Of a DNA stretch of 64,000 bases, positions 12,414 through 24,326 are shown in pieces. A model generated the notes under the pieces. It was not told the origin of the DNA. It saw only the letters and a list, made by a program, of their open reading frames with translations, and made no database searches. The stretch's first letter is position 1, and each line of letters begins with the position of its first letter. The stretch comes from Shinisaurus crocodilurus (lineage: Eukaryota > Chordata > Lepidosauria > Squamata > Shinisauridae). The DNA lies in the NCBI GenBank assembly GCA_021292165.1, contig CM037876.1, positions 284,554,521 to 284,618,520 of the forward strand, read 5' to 3'. The translations under genes and the position numbers were made by a program.

Positions 12414-12568
12414 CTTTAGATTTCCTCGGTCAAGTGCTGCAGTGAGATGCTTCCTGACTTCAGTTAACTTTGGCCGGGGTCCACAGGGACTAGCACCCTG
12501 CTTAAGAGGGTTCTCCTTCAGAAAAAGTTCTAGCTTGGATTCTCCAAGAAGGAGCTCTCCCATGTCAT
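12414..12568 (-). CDS. TTC7B: TTC7B coding exon 2
   Basis: Encodes the rest of codon 41 and residues 42-92, beginning DDMGELLLGESKLELFL and ending LTAALDRGNLK. The acceptor is ctcaacag|AT and the donor is AAG|gtactt. Length 155 bp (2 + 51 codons) keeps the frame from exon 1. The sequence matches the N-terminal alpha-helical region of TTC7 proteins that precedes the TPR repeats. The codons read on past the donor into intron, so the longer open frame here is not the protein. Confidence 0.96.
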
Positions 12569-12872
12569 CTGTTGAGAGAGGCAAAATTATTAAGTAGCTA
12601 TATGGCTTGCATATTTTATCAGCACTGGACACTACCATCCATAAGATCACACAGAAAGCCTACAGCCATGTGAGTGGAAACACTCATTGACAGAAATGCC
12701 TTAATGGCCTATTAACCTTAAACTAACCTACCTTCCTCAAAATCCCAACACTGTAACACATTTAAATTATTTTCAAGAGTGTTAGACGTGCATTCATTCC
12801 CATAGCTTCACTTAAGGTAGAAAACATTTCTCTGAACAGAGCAGTTCACTCTAAGGCCCCCCAAAAATGTTT

Positions 12873-12873
12873 C

Positions 12874-12919
<46 letters not shown>

Positions 12920-13640
12920 TTATTTCTATACCGCCCAGTAGCCAAAACTCTCTGGGCAGTTTACAACAATTCATAAAAATACAATATAAAATACAAACAA
13001 TAAAAACATCATAAAAACTTCACTACTAAAATACCTGAATTTAAAAACCAAATTTTAAAAACAACTTAGATAACTAAGAACAAGTTAATAAAAACTAGAC
13101 CTATTAAAAAGCTGACATAACTGCCCCCTCTATGTACTATATAGAGCTGTTAAATGCCTCAGTAGAGAAGACAGTCTTGACCTGGCGCTGAAAAGATAGT
13201 AGAGTTGGTGCCAGGTGGGCCTCAGTGTGGAGCTTGTTCCATAATTAGGGGACTACCACAGAAAAGGCCCACCTCCCTGTTGCCACCGACCGAGCCTCCC
13301 TCGGAGGTGGCAGTCAGAGGAAGGCCCCAGATGTTGGGAGTAGTGTCCAGGTAGACTCTGGTTGGAAAAGGAGTTCCATCAAGTATTGGGGTCCTAAGCC
13401 ATGTAGGGCTTTATAGATTAAGACCAGCACCTTGAATTGGGCTCAGAAGCATACAGGCAGCCAATGCAAGTGGGCCAGAATTGGTGTTATATGTTCAGAC
13501 CTTCTGGCCCTGATTATTAGTCTGGCTGCTGTATTTTGCACAAGCTGCAGCTTCTGAACAGTCTTCAAGGACAGCCCCACGTAAAATGTTGCACACAGAA
13601 CCATGTACAGTGGTAGCCCTTTTAGAACAGGAAAAGTCAA
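12873..13640 (-). mobile_element. L2-like LINE 3' half (family Y)
   Basis: On the minus strand one reads LKTVQKLQLVQNTAARLII and PILAHLHWLPVCF, the post-RT region of L2-type ORFs. A decayed C-terminus and the family-Y 3'UTR follow, ending in GGGCGGTATAGAAAT and an ATT microsatellite (about 12875-12919). Confidence 0.85.
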
Positions 13641-14737
13641 TACTAGAGAGGTGCCCCTTCCTCCCTTGCAGTTCTGCACTCCTGATTGCCCCCAGGATAT
13701 GGTTGTGTGCGCGCAAGACACACAATACAATATTTTACCAGGGTTAGAGATCAGTAGGGACCATAGCCCATATTGATTAAATAGACAAGCTTTGGTACCT
13801 GAATTTGCTTGCTTTCCTCTTCACGATCCTTTCCCCATTTGTATCATGTTTATTAGATTATGAGCCTGTGCCCAGGGACTGATTTTTAACCTTTATACAT
13901 TGCCAGAAAATTGTAGGCACTTTATAAGTGATAAATAACAATACCTTTAGTGACAACAGAATTAGGTATAACCCTAATCCCCTAATAAAACAGGGTTTTT
14001 TAGTTGCAAAGCTGCCTGCTGTACCAGTAGCATTATTGTAAGTATATCTGATCAAGAGGTAATAAGGTCCTAGATAGGAAAAACTGGAATGATTTTGACT
14101 TAGTTTGATTCATCTATTACCCAGCACACAAACAATCTTGGATAACTGTCTGTAAACACACAGCGAAGACATTTCCAGCACTTCAACTGTCTACTATGTG
14201 AATGTTTGCTTAATGAAAATGGTAACAGCAGAAAGATTTATGCCCATGCCTACTTGCCAGGAATCTAGGAGAGGCACATTCAGCAAACTCCTGTCTGATT
14301 TGTGGGTAAACAAAGCCATAAATCCATCTCTCGTTAACAGTGTGCATCATAGCCCTAAGACATTCTGCTGTGCAATAATTACTAGAGTAATGGGAACTGC
14401 TGCTCTTATATTACTGAAATGTTAAGGCAAGGAGTGTTCTATTGGTTCTGAGTACATAGTTGCAATTATCTCTCTCTGGCCCATAAGGAATAGTTAGGAT
14501 TTCTAATACCCACTTTGCCCAAGCTAAAATCAAGGTATGTTCAACAAAAACGTATCGTTGGAGAGCCCTGTATTATGTTGGGCTCTAGGAATGAGTTGGG
14601 GAGCTACCAGTGAAAATGAGGACAGATCTAGCAGAAAATAATTCCAATATTCCTGGCTCTCGGGGGCCCAAACTAAATGTTACAATACAGCTGAAAGTAA
14701 CTCTAATCCATCAGCTGCTTCTCCTTTGCAAAGTGCT

Positions 14738-14750
14738 GGGGGGGGGGGGG
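14738..14750 (+). repeat. Poly(G) tract, 13 nt
   Basis: Thirteen consecutive G on the plus strand in TTC7B intron 1. Confidence 0.95.
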
Positions 14751-15544
14751 AGATTTGCAGCTGATGAGGTGTTTGACCCGTTCCCTACAAGCCCATTTTC
14801 CCATGAAACTCCCTCTCCCACAAATTTCAAGACCTTGTGCTTTTATTTATGTATTTATATCTCCACTGTATTTATTACTATATTTATATAGCCACCCCAT
14901 AACAAACATTATCTGGACGACTCACAAATATATGCATAGAAGCACATGCGACGGTAGCCCAATGACCCTTTTAGAACAGGCCAACATGAGCCTTGAACAG
15001 CAGAGGAGTTCAGTTGGGGGGGGGGGAGGCAATTTGGGGGGAGTTTCAGAGGAAAAGGGGCTGGTGGGGAAAGGGTCAAGTCCTACATCCACCCCATTTT
15101 ACAATACAAATGGTGCCATTCCTAAGGCACTTTGCAAGAGAGAAGCATTTAGCAAGCTATCATTACATGCAGCTGCATTGTAAATATTTAATTTGGACCT
15201 TAGACAAGTTGAGAAGAGCCATTTCCATTTTGAGACAATTATCTGTCTTGATAATGGCTCCAACTTTTTTGTTATATTTTTAAGTCTTCATCTCAGGCTG
15301 TACACAGATTTTTCAGAGACTTGAAATAATGTAGATGTATCTTTGCAGACGGTGTGTGTGTGTATGTTACAAGCAGAGCTGATGCAACAGATAAGACTGT
15401 AGTCCACTGGATAGTACTTAATACATTTCATCCCACCCCCCAAAAAATTCGCAGCTCAGTTTTGTAACTGTTTCGGGCTAAACTGAACTGAAATGTGTAT
15501 GTTTTTCATTAATATTTTCACTCCCTATCATAAATATTCCTCCT

Positions 15545-16810
15545 TTCAGCAATTATTTAGAAAGGGGAATGAGAACAGGGACAAAAATGAACACACTATG
15601 GCTTCCACAGGGGCAGGATTGCAGTTTGAGATTGATAGGCAAATGGTCAAGGAGCACCTGATTACTCTGAACGAGTTTAAATCTCTAGGGCCTGACGAGC
15701 TGCATCCTAGAGTAATAAAGGAACTGGCAGAAGAACTCTCAGAACCACTGTCTATTATCTTTGAGAAATCATGGAGGACAGGTGAAGTGCCAGATGACTG
15801 GAGGAGGGCAAATGTTGTTCCCATCTTCAAAAAGGGCAAGAAGGAGGAACCTGGGAATTATAAATCATTCAGTCTGACATCAATCCCTGGGAAAATTTTG
15901 GAGCAGATTATAAAGTCAGTCTGCAAGCACCTTGAGAACAATGCAGTGATTATTAGAAGCCAGCATGGATTTGTCAAGAACAAATCCTGCCAATCCTGCC
16001 AGACTAATCTGATCTCATTTTTTGATTGGGTAACCTCCCTTGTGGACTATGGGAATGCGGTGGACATAATATATCTGGACTTCAGCAAAGCTTTCGACAA
16101 AGTGCCTCATGATATCCTGATTAGCAAGCTAGCTAAAAGTAGGCTGGACGGAACAACTATCAGGTGGATCTACAATTGGCTACAGAATCGGACTTAGAGT
16201 GCTTATCAATGCTACCTTCTCAAACTGGGGAGAGGTAACGAGTGGGGTACCACAAGGCTCGGTCCTGGGCCTAGTGCTCTTCAACATTTTTATTAATGAC
16301 TTGGAAGAGGAGGTGCAGGGAATGCTTATCAAATTTGCAGATGACACAAAGTTGGGTGGAACAGCTAATACTCTGGAAGACAGAAACAAAATTCAAAGAG
16401 ATCTCGATAGGCTGGAGCGCTGGGCCGAAAACAACAGAATGAAATTTAATAGGGATAAATGCCAAGTGCTGCACCCAGGGAAACTTGAAGAGTTGTCACA
16501 CAGAGGAGGGCCAGGATCTCTTCTCGATCATCACAGTTTGCAGGACACGGAATAATGGGCTCAAGTTATGGGAACCCAGATTCCACCTAAACATCAGGAA
16601 AAATTTCCTGACTGTCAGAGCAATAAGACAATGGAACCAATTACCTAGGGAGGTGGTGAGCTCTCCCACTCTGGAGGCATTCAAGATGAAGCTGGACAGC
16701 CATCTGTCAGGGATGCTTTGACCTGGATTCCTGCATTGAGCAGGGGGTTGGACTCGATGGCCTTGTAGGCCCCTTCCAACTCTACTTTTCTATGATTCTA
16801 TGATTATTCA
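15545..16810 (+). mobile_element. CR1 LINE, internally deleted, with RT remnants
   Basis: A first frame (to about 16197) reads GPDELHPRVIKELAEELSEP, DDWRRANVVPIFKKG and YLDFSKAFDKVPHD. A second, shifted frame reads TSGVPQGSVLG and the catalytic-box region IKFADDTKLGG. Just after DKCQVLHPGKLEE the sequence jumps to the CR1 3'UTR (FLTVRAIRQWNQLPREV region), so the thumb and C-terminus are deleted. It ends with GGTTGGACTCGATGGCCTTG and the diagnostic (ATTCTATG)n 3' repeat. A stop and a frameshift make it non-functional. Confidence 0.93.
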
Positions 16811-17662
16811 AAGTAAGGGAAATTTCTGCCCTGACTCCAAACTGACTGATTTTTGATGTCATATGATCCAACGTGATTGGCTACATAGCAACATGATGTT
16901 ATCACACTTGCCATGTAATTCCGATAGGCTGAGATAACGCAGCTATGTAGGAGAAATCAGTGCCCTAGGAGTAGTAGAGAGGAAAACACTGTGGCTATGA
17001 ATAGGGCTGAAACAGACACCGCCATGTCTATGAGTGCACTTCATTACATCAGGCACTCATAGAAGCTTTTGGAAAGTTTTCAATATTCAGCATTATTTAT
17101 ATTAGATGATACATTGTAAGTATCTGCAGGTAATCAGCAAAGAGGGTCAGTTATTAAGGGCACAATCCAATGGGGATGCCCGTAACTCTCCAAACCGGAG
17201 GATTATGGGCATCCTATGGAGGGAGGAACATGGAGGCAAAGATTGCCTCTGCACTCCTCCTGCCTTGCAACTCAGCTAGACAGCAGATTTTGGCAGTCTA
17301 GCTGATGCACTTTGGAGCGGGAAGGAAGAAGACTGAGGTGCCACCAGGATGCGTCATATCTTGGCAGCGCTGGTCTCCTCCCCTCCCCGCCCCCCGAATA
17401 CCCCCTAAACCCCTTCTGCAAGGCCGCTCTTCCAATCTCGGAGACACAGCCGGCGTGGATCTTTCCACTCTGGCTGGGGGGGGGGGCACTCCAAGCATGG
17501 AGTCCCAGCTCTGAGGTCAGAGCTGTTTTCCAAACTTGGAGCTGGGTCTCTGAATAATCCTATGGCCCTCTAGATGCTGTGCGGGGGCCATAGGATTGCT
17601 CTGTAACCTAGACAGAAAAGGCAATGAAAGTTATTTGATGTGAATATGGTATAAATCCATCC

Positions 17663-17705
17663 ACAATAGCCTTGTAGGCTCCTTCCAACTCTATGATCTA
17701 TGAAA
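17663..17705 (+). mobile_element. CR1-type 3' tail fragment
   Basis: AATAGCCTTGTAGGCTCCTT followed by CAACTCTATGATCTATGAAA, the end shared by CR1 and the 5S-CR1 SINE. The source element cannot be told. Confidence 0.75.
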
Positions 17706-18067
17706 TCAAACAATTTATTGTGTCAACAGAAGGCTCAAAACACAAATCCAGGTTGGCTGTTATGGGCACGGAGCTCAGGATTGACAAGATTTCTGTTGAG
17801 ATTCCATTTACTTTATTTACTTTAAAATATTTCTTATCCCATCACACGTATTGAGTAGTCTGGAGCCAACAAATTTACTTGTATATTGAGCGACTTGACC
17901 AAAACCAACTGAATACTTATAGAATGGCGTAAGGAGCACATTATTTAATAGCACAGCAAACCAACAAGTTAAGCGGGCTTCTAATATTTATTCATGACTT
18001 GCACAACTTAAGAACCTGCCCATTCTCATGCTTTAGCAATGCTCAAGAAGTGCTGAGTGCATTGACC

Positions 18068-18080
18068 GGGGGGGGGGGGG
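18068..18080 (+). repeat. Poly(G) tract, 13 nt
   Basis: Thirteen consecutive G on the plus strand. Confidence 0.95.
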
Positions 18081-18799
18081 AGTGACATTTCCTCCCAATA
18101 TAATACTTGATGCAATAACAATGTTGTCATCCCTCTTCCAGGACAGGTTAGTTTCTCTGGCCCAGCACATTCCCTGGCCCAGCATGAAGAACAACAAAAA
18201 CTCTTAACTTGAAGATGCCTATCAAGATGAGAAGAAAAAAGCAGTAGAGAGGACTACTGACGATAACAAAAAAAACCCAGACAAAAACAACAGTATTAAG
18301 TAGAGGAAAAACAGGATGCAGACAATGACATCGTATAGGCATACCAGCACAGAGGAAGAGATAAGGAAATGCAGCTCTCTCTTATTGGAATGGTTGGAAA
18401 TAGAAATTAATAATTCGCAAAAGAGTGCTTCAATGCATAGATATTACTGAATACCTGTTTGCAATTCTGAATTATTTGAATATCATTTAATCAGAGAAAG
18501 AGTTAAGGAGGAAGAACAAATCCATGATTTTATAACATTAAGAAATAACATACTGTAGGACAGACTCTATGTGATTAGTTGCTAAGAGATCTGCATAAAT
18601 GCTTCATAATACAAGAATGCTATTTAGCAGAAAGAAACTGGAATCCTTTTGAAGAGTAATGTCATAACAGCTAGTGGGACCAGAATGGTCTCTCTAGTAA
18701 TGTCTAGTGAACTGAAACTGCTGATTAACTGGGGAATCTAGGGAGTATGATTGCCACTACACATGCAAGAGGTCCTGGATTCATAGGTAGAACAAGCCC

Positions 18800-19145
18800 A
18801 GTTTGACAAAGAGTCATAGCACAATGCTTTGCTCCACCACAAGGTCTCGGGTTCAAGTCCTGGCATCTTCAGTCAGACGTTGGGAGCAGGGGTGGGAAAG
18901 ACTTCTAACAAAGACCTTAGAAAGTCACTTCCAGTCAGAGTAGACCAGCCTTCCCCAACCTGGTGCCCTACAGATGTTTTGAACTTCATCAGCCCCAGCC
19001 AGCATGGCCAATGGTCAGGAATGCTAGGGGTTACAGCCCAAAACATCTGAAAGGCACCAGGCTGGGGAAGGCTGAAATAGATAGTACTGGGATCGACAGA
19101 GCAATGGCCTGACCCAGTGCAAGGCAGCTTCATATGTTCATAAAT
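18800..19145 (+). mobile_element. tRNA-derived SINE, interrupted by a hAT MITE
   Basis: A box B-like sequence GGGTTCAAGTCC (18849-18860), then TTCCAGTCAGAGTAGAC, and after the insert AGTACTGGGATC, CAATGGCCTGACCCAGTGCA and AAGGCAGCTTCATATGTTCA. The copy at 39382-39545 has the same body without an insert. Confidence 0.75.
18946..19074 (+). mobile_element. hAT-type MITE nested in SINE
   Basis: Inverted ends CAGCCTTCCCCAACCTGGTG and CACCAGGCTGGGGAAGGCTG, with palindromic interior (CAGATGTTTTGAACTTC and CCCAAAACATCTG). Flanks GAGTAGAC and AAATAGAT agree at 5 of 8 positions; their place inside a known SINE body supports an 8-bp duplication. Confidence 0.82.
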
Positions 19146-20688
19146 ATTCAAGGCATCAGGAGACGGCTTTATCCTACTTGAAGCATACAAACCAAACTCA
19201 AAGATGGCCCAAGACAATTTTGGTGCCCAAGGCAAAACATCCAAATGCCACTCTCCTGGATGTAAAAATGTAATGATAGTCTAAATAATTGACAATTTGC
19301 TGCCCTTTAGTGGTACCTCAGCACTTGCCATCTAATCCTGCCTAATGGTAGAGCCAACTCTGATCCAAGTGTAACTACTCAGCTTGCATTACTATTAGAT
19401 GATTTACCTGTATTTACAAGGTCATTTACAGCATGGATGGTTTATGAAGCAGAAAACATTACATCTGAACCCAGGCCATTGTGCTATAAGAAGCTCCTGC
19501 ATGGCATATGCAGCAACACTCCAGAAGAAGTACACGGATTGCTGCAGACTCACCTTGTAAAGCAAATTTGATAAATAGCCCCTTGTTTGGTAGTCTTGAG
19601 GGCCAAATACAGATGCACTTCTACACCGCTTTTTGAAACCAGAAAAAACACTTTGGAGGAACAACTGGAATCGCCATTTCCTCATTCCAAATTGCTCCCC
19701 CACTGACTTTTTCCCCTCTGGAGATTTAAAAGTGAAACCATGGGCGAGGGAGCCACAAGGGAGAGCAATCTGGAGCAAAGAAACAGCGGACAAGAAAGGA
19801 TTAAGCATTACATACACTTCTGTATTCCCAATTGCCGCTCCAGAAACACCTTTCCAGTTTCAAGGAAGGCATTGGGATGGAGTTACTGGCATTTGTGTGT
19901 AATATGTTCTTTCGGCCCCCAGGCAAAAACTGCCTCCAGGCAAACAGGCAGGGAAGCTTTTGTAAACTGAGTTGGTTGTCTTCTCCCTTCCAGGCTGACC
20001 GTGTCACAAGTGACTAACATAAGGACACCTGTGTGGTTGAAAGTTCTGTTTCTGTTTTCTAATTTAACCTAATGACATTTTCCTATTAAGTTGGGGAACC
20101 ATGCTTAGTTTAAACTCTGGTTTGAGAACAAGCCAGGAACTCAAACCATGATTTGATTGTGGCTTGCTACTACTAGCCTTCATTAAAACAAACCACAGTT
20201 CCCCAAGTTCAGATGCCATGAGGAATTATGGTTAGTTTAAAATCAAAAGTGGAAGTTTCCAATTTCCTCTTTACGAGCACAATGGAAGAGGCACATGGGA
20301 GCCCAAGGTTCACTGCAGCCCATTCTTATAGCAGAAAACCATGTTTCCTGTTACATCTGAACCAGGCTTAATCCTTCTGTATGTGACCAGCATCTTCAAC
20401 AGAATTACCCATTTAAGTCTTCTCGGATTCTCTGGAATGTTTTTAAATTATTTCAATGTTTCCCCCTACCCTAATTGCTATGGGGGGTTTACAAGATATA
20501 TTTATAATTTTATCCTCACAATAATCGGGCAGGTAGGTTAGAATGAAAGCAAGAAGTTTTCCCCACTTGAGGCTTCATGACTGAAGTTAGTATGTACTCA
20601 CTATGGAACATCCGTATCTAATACCAGCAGAGTATTCCTTCTGGTCATGGCCATTTAAAACATTGTGCAAAGGCAAACCCAGGTTTGT

Positions 20689-20931
20689 TTATTTATTTAT
20701 TATATTTATGCCCCGCCTTTTTTCCTGCACAGAACCCAAGGCGGCTTACATAATCCTCCACCTCCGCTCCATTTTATCCTCACAACAATCCTGTGAGGTA
20801 GGTTAGGCTGAGAGTCGGTGACTGGCCTAAAGTCACCCAGTGAGCTTCATGGCCGAGTGGGGACTAGAACCCCGATCTTCCAAGTCCCAGTCCAACACTC
20901 GAACCACTACGTCACACTGGCTCTCACACTG
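20689..20931 (-). mobile_element. MIR-like tRNA-derived SINE
   Basis: Minus-strand SINE starting GAGAGCCAGTGTGACGTAGT, with the core ACTGGGTGACTTTAGGCC and CAGGATTGTTGTGAGGATAA, and a tail AAATATAATAAATAAATAA. Flanks share GGTTTGT (20682-20688 and 20932-20938), a target-site duplication. Confidence 0.88.
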
Positions 20932-22329
20932 GGTTTGTCACCAACTGTACACTCGAACAGGGAATTTTAGCCAATCACAGCTCCTTAACAAATGCATAAT
21001 ATATATTTGCAAGCACTTGTTCGCTGCAATTGCACTTAAGTGTAAACTTCCCCAAAAAAATATGTAAAGCAGCCCAAAATTTTAGACTCACATTGCTTGC
21101 TTCATCTCTTCCGGTAGTTCAATAAAACCATTTCTCTGATAGATTTTCTACCACAAGAGTTTCTCTTTTCTGTACTTCAAACCCTTCCAGTTTTCAACCT
21201 CATAATAGTATCCAATAGGCTTTTTTAGGTGCCCTTCCATTCATGGATAGGACTGAGATCTTGCAGAGGATCCCTCTGGTAGAAGCGGGGTGGGGGTGGG
21301 GGAGGCAATTTTCTCTGATTTCCCCCTCCCCCGCCCGTTCCAAACAATTCTCCAACTTTCCCAAGCAGATTTTCAGGGGCACAAGAGGCTACAGAGGGAA
21401 GGAGGAATCAATCCACTGGCAGCAATGTCACTGAACGGAACTCCACTGGATGCTCTCACCTGCAAGAGCCAACTCAAGATCACAGCCATAATATCTGTTG
21501 GCTTCATGAATACAAGCAAATGCTGCTGACTGGTTTTTTGGATGGTATGGACTTTCAAATTAATATATTTAGGACTGCATGTCAATCATGTTTCTTTCTA
21601 ACCATGATAACCACCGGCAGCATGCACCTTTCTCCAGTTTTTACAAATAATTCTCAAAATATAAATAGAGAAGCTTAATTAAAAGAATGCCTAGAGGGAT
21701 ATCATGAATAAATGGAGAACAGTACTAGAATACCACAGAGTGCTTTGCTACAGGATAAATGTGGTAACTCAAATGCCCCCTAAAATGCTAAATCCCTTAA
21801 AGCCATTGGTATGAGAATCACTGGAGATGGAAAAGCTCTTGATACACCACTGCAAACAGGACTGCTAATAACAAATAATCTGGAACTCTTCACTAAACCA
21901 AATTATACTGACACCCAAAATACCAAATTCACACAATCAGGGAAAATGGATATACTCTCATATTCACATACTCTATGCTTGTGACTTTTTGTTTTTGAAA
22001 CTTGTCAGATAGTGAGGTGCAAGAAGTAAAGAACAACTTGTGTGTGGCAAGGGGGCGGGCGAGGGAGGAAACATGTACACATGAAGATGGAAAAAGGGTT
22101 GGGGGCAAAGATATCCTAACACTATGTGAACCTCATTCAATCCTCTCTTAGTTTCTGCTCAACTCTTTCTATGCAGTTTTCAACCCTTTCTATGCAGAGA
22201 TTTTCTATGCAGAGATTCTTGAGCTCTACATTTAGTACAAGGTAAGATACTATCACTGAAAGGACAATTACGACTGTAATTTTTAACCTTCAATAGTAGC
22301 CACTGTATTTCTTGATTAGTGGTCAAAGT

Positions 22330-22372
22330 TTGTGTGCGTGTGCGTGTGTGTGTGTGTGCGTGCGTGCGCGCA
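22330..22372. repeat. (GT)n/(GC)n microsatellite
   Basis: Alternating purine-pyrimidine tract GTGTGCGTGTGCGTGTGTGT with CGTGCGTGCGCGC at its end; prone to Z-DNA in principle. Confidence 0.9.
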
Positions 22373-22479
22373 TACATGAAAAACCAACACTGTTTTATTC
22401 CTAGTTTTGAAAAACCATGTTAACAAAGGTTTGTAGTTTAACTCAAGTGATAACTGCAAATGTTTCTCTCAACGTAAAC

Positions 22480-22705
22480 GTATAGCTTACACAGCCCACC
22501 CCTAAATTGCTTAATCATTGATTTCAGTAGGACTTTCTTTCAAGTATGCACACTTAAGATTGTAGCCTGATCCTAGAGATGTTTACTAAAAAGTAAGTTC
22601 CACTTTATTTAATGGGTCTTACCCCCTGACTGACCGGAGAGTAAATTCCACTAACCTCAGTAGGATTTACTTCTGAGTAAACATGCTTAGGATTGCTCTG
22701 TGAAA
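22480..22705. repeat. Two adjacent palindromic-repeat copies (CCCATTGA family)
   Basis: Degenerate motifs ATTTCAGTAGGACTT, AAGTAAGTTCCACTT and GTAGGATTTACTTCTGAGTA, ending AACATGCTTAGGATTGC. They fit two decayed copies side by side. Confidence 0.55.
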
Positions 22706-22918
22706 GCTGTTTTTGCTTATATTGCCCATCTTCACAGCCATGGGCAATATAAGTACTCCATTTAAGAGTACTCAATAAGTACTCCAGTATACATTTACTC
22801 AATTTTGAAAAGGTCCAACAGATACATTATGGCCTTCAAATGTACGGTAAATCCTGGTTCTTGCCATTCCAGGTCTCACTATAAAACCTTATTGCCATCC
22901 CCTCTTCTGGAGAGTTCT

Positions 22919-22937
22919 ACACACACACACACACACC
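22919..22937. repeat. (CA)n microsatellite
   Basis: Uninterrupted CA repeats. Confidence 0.9.
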
Positions 22938-23014
22938 CCTTTCCCTGGGGTGCATACCTGAGAAAAGCTGCAATCTTAAATGTACTTACTGGGGTGTTGT
23001 TGCCCCACATACAG

Positions 23015-23184
23015 GCCTGTGGCTCACGCTGGCTCAGCTTGTCTGAGCGTGGAAAGCTAAGCAGGGTCAGGCCTGGTTATTACTTGGATGGGAGACCCCT
23101 CCTCTAGTTTCCTGCATTGAGCAGGGGGGTGGACTCAATGGCCTTGTAGGCCCCTTCCAACTCTATGATCTATGAAATCTATGA
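23015..23184 (+). mobile_element. 5S-CR1 SINE, full-length copy
   Basis: Head GCCTGTGGCTCACGCTGG through GAAAGCTAAGCAGGGTC to TACTTGGATGGGAGACC (23015-23098) parallels vertebrate 5S rRNA, keeping box A, the intermediate element and box C of the internal Pol III promoter. It is joined to a CR1-type tail (CTGCATTGAGCAGGG, GGCCTTGTAGGCCCCTT) ending in ATCTATGAAATCTATGA. Confidence 0.88.
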
Positions 23185-23501
23185 ATCCTTGTTCACATGG
23201 ACACATTAACTTGCATGTATATATGTGTAACAACCAATGTGGTTCTAATGGGGCTTTTAACCAGAGGTGTGGTCTTTAGACACTGGATTTATGCACTATG
23301 CTCTAACCAACGGAAACAACGACTTCTAAATTGGGGGAATCAGCTCAAACACTTCTTAAAGTCCAAAAGCATAGACGACATCATCACCATAATCTCTTTT
23401 TACAAATTTCTGTTCTCAAAACACACACATGCACATTTGCTACAGAAGAGAAAAACTGCTTGGTTAGTATACGACCACCTAGCACATAAGCCAGTATACT
23501 A

Positions 23502-23754
23502 CAGTCATGCCTTGGATTGAGAGCATACAGTAATTCGTTCCGGAAACATGCTTGTAATCCAAAACACTCTTATCAAAACGAAATCCCCCCAAAAAAATTT
23601 GTACAGAGATTTTTAATTTAAGCCGTACTACAGTACTTGTATTGCAAGACGTCGCTTGTATATCAAGTAAAAAAAAATTAAATAAATATTTAAAAATTTG
23701 CTTGTCTTGCAAAGCGCTCTCAAACCAAGTTACTTGCAATCCAAGGTATTACTG
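23502..23754 (-). mobile_element. Tc1/mariner-like MITE (uninterrupted copy)
   Basis: 253 bp, inverted relative to the copy at 7842-8173 and nearly identical in sequence outside that copy's insert. Ends CAGTCATGCCTTGGATTG and CAATCCAAGGTATTACTG, flanked by TA at 23500-23501 and 23755-23756. Confidence 0.9.
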
Positions 23755-23782
23755 TAGTTGTAAGAGGCCTAACTAAGAAATA

Positions 23783-24002
23783 CAGGCAGTCCCTGGGTTA
23801 CGAACGTCCTGACTTACGGTCAACTCATACTTAAGAACAGACCGCCATATATGTAAAAATCTGAGTTATATACAATGGTTCGTACTTACACTATACTTTG
23901 TGACACTTTGAAAACATTGCACGGCTTCTGTTCCGACTTATGTACACATTCGACTTAAAGACAGACGTATGAACGGATCTGGTTTTAGCCCGGGACTGCC
24001 TG
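23783..24002. mobile_element. Second Tc1/mariner-type MITE
   Basis: 220 bp with inverted ends CAGGCAGTCCCTGGGTTACG and CCCGGGACTGCCTG, flanked by TA at 23781-23782 and 24003-24004. The ends resemble Tigger/mariner-derived MITEs. No coding capacity. Confidence 0.85.
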
Positions 24003-24326
24003 TAGTGAAAGGTGAAGATTGGGGTGAAGATTGGGGAAATGAGTGTTTGCCAAATAAGAAAGAAGGTGGCATTATGGTAATGGCAAGGCAGGGAACTGGA
24101 AAATTATATTTAAAAGATCATCGAGGATCAAAGAGAGAAATCCAGTATTCTATCCACTGAACCGGAGTGGTTGTAGATTATAAAAGAATACTAAATATTG
24201 ACTCAAGGAGTGCCCAGGCTTTACAAAACCGTGTTAGTTTTTATTTGTAAAGTAGCTACATAGCAAACAACAAATTCTCTGCTATACATTGCAAGTGATT
24301 AGAAATGGTGTTTTGATTGTTGAACA

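Noticed and set aside
12165..12650. 161-codon frame containing TTC7B exon 2
   Set aside because: Only 12414-12568 is exon; the rest reads into introns past good acceptor and donor sites.
19422..19902. Overlapping frames of 131 and 89 codons on opposite strands
   Set aside because: They are mutually antisense in an intron and show no similarity to known proteins; part of the region looks like decayed repeat.
23015..23100. A functional 5S rRNA gene
   Set aside because: The head diverges from 5S in its first half and is fused to a CR1 tail instead of the 3' end of 5S and a T-run terminator. It recurs in four places with the same fusion, so it is a SINE.
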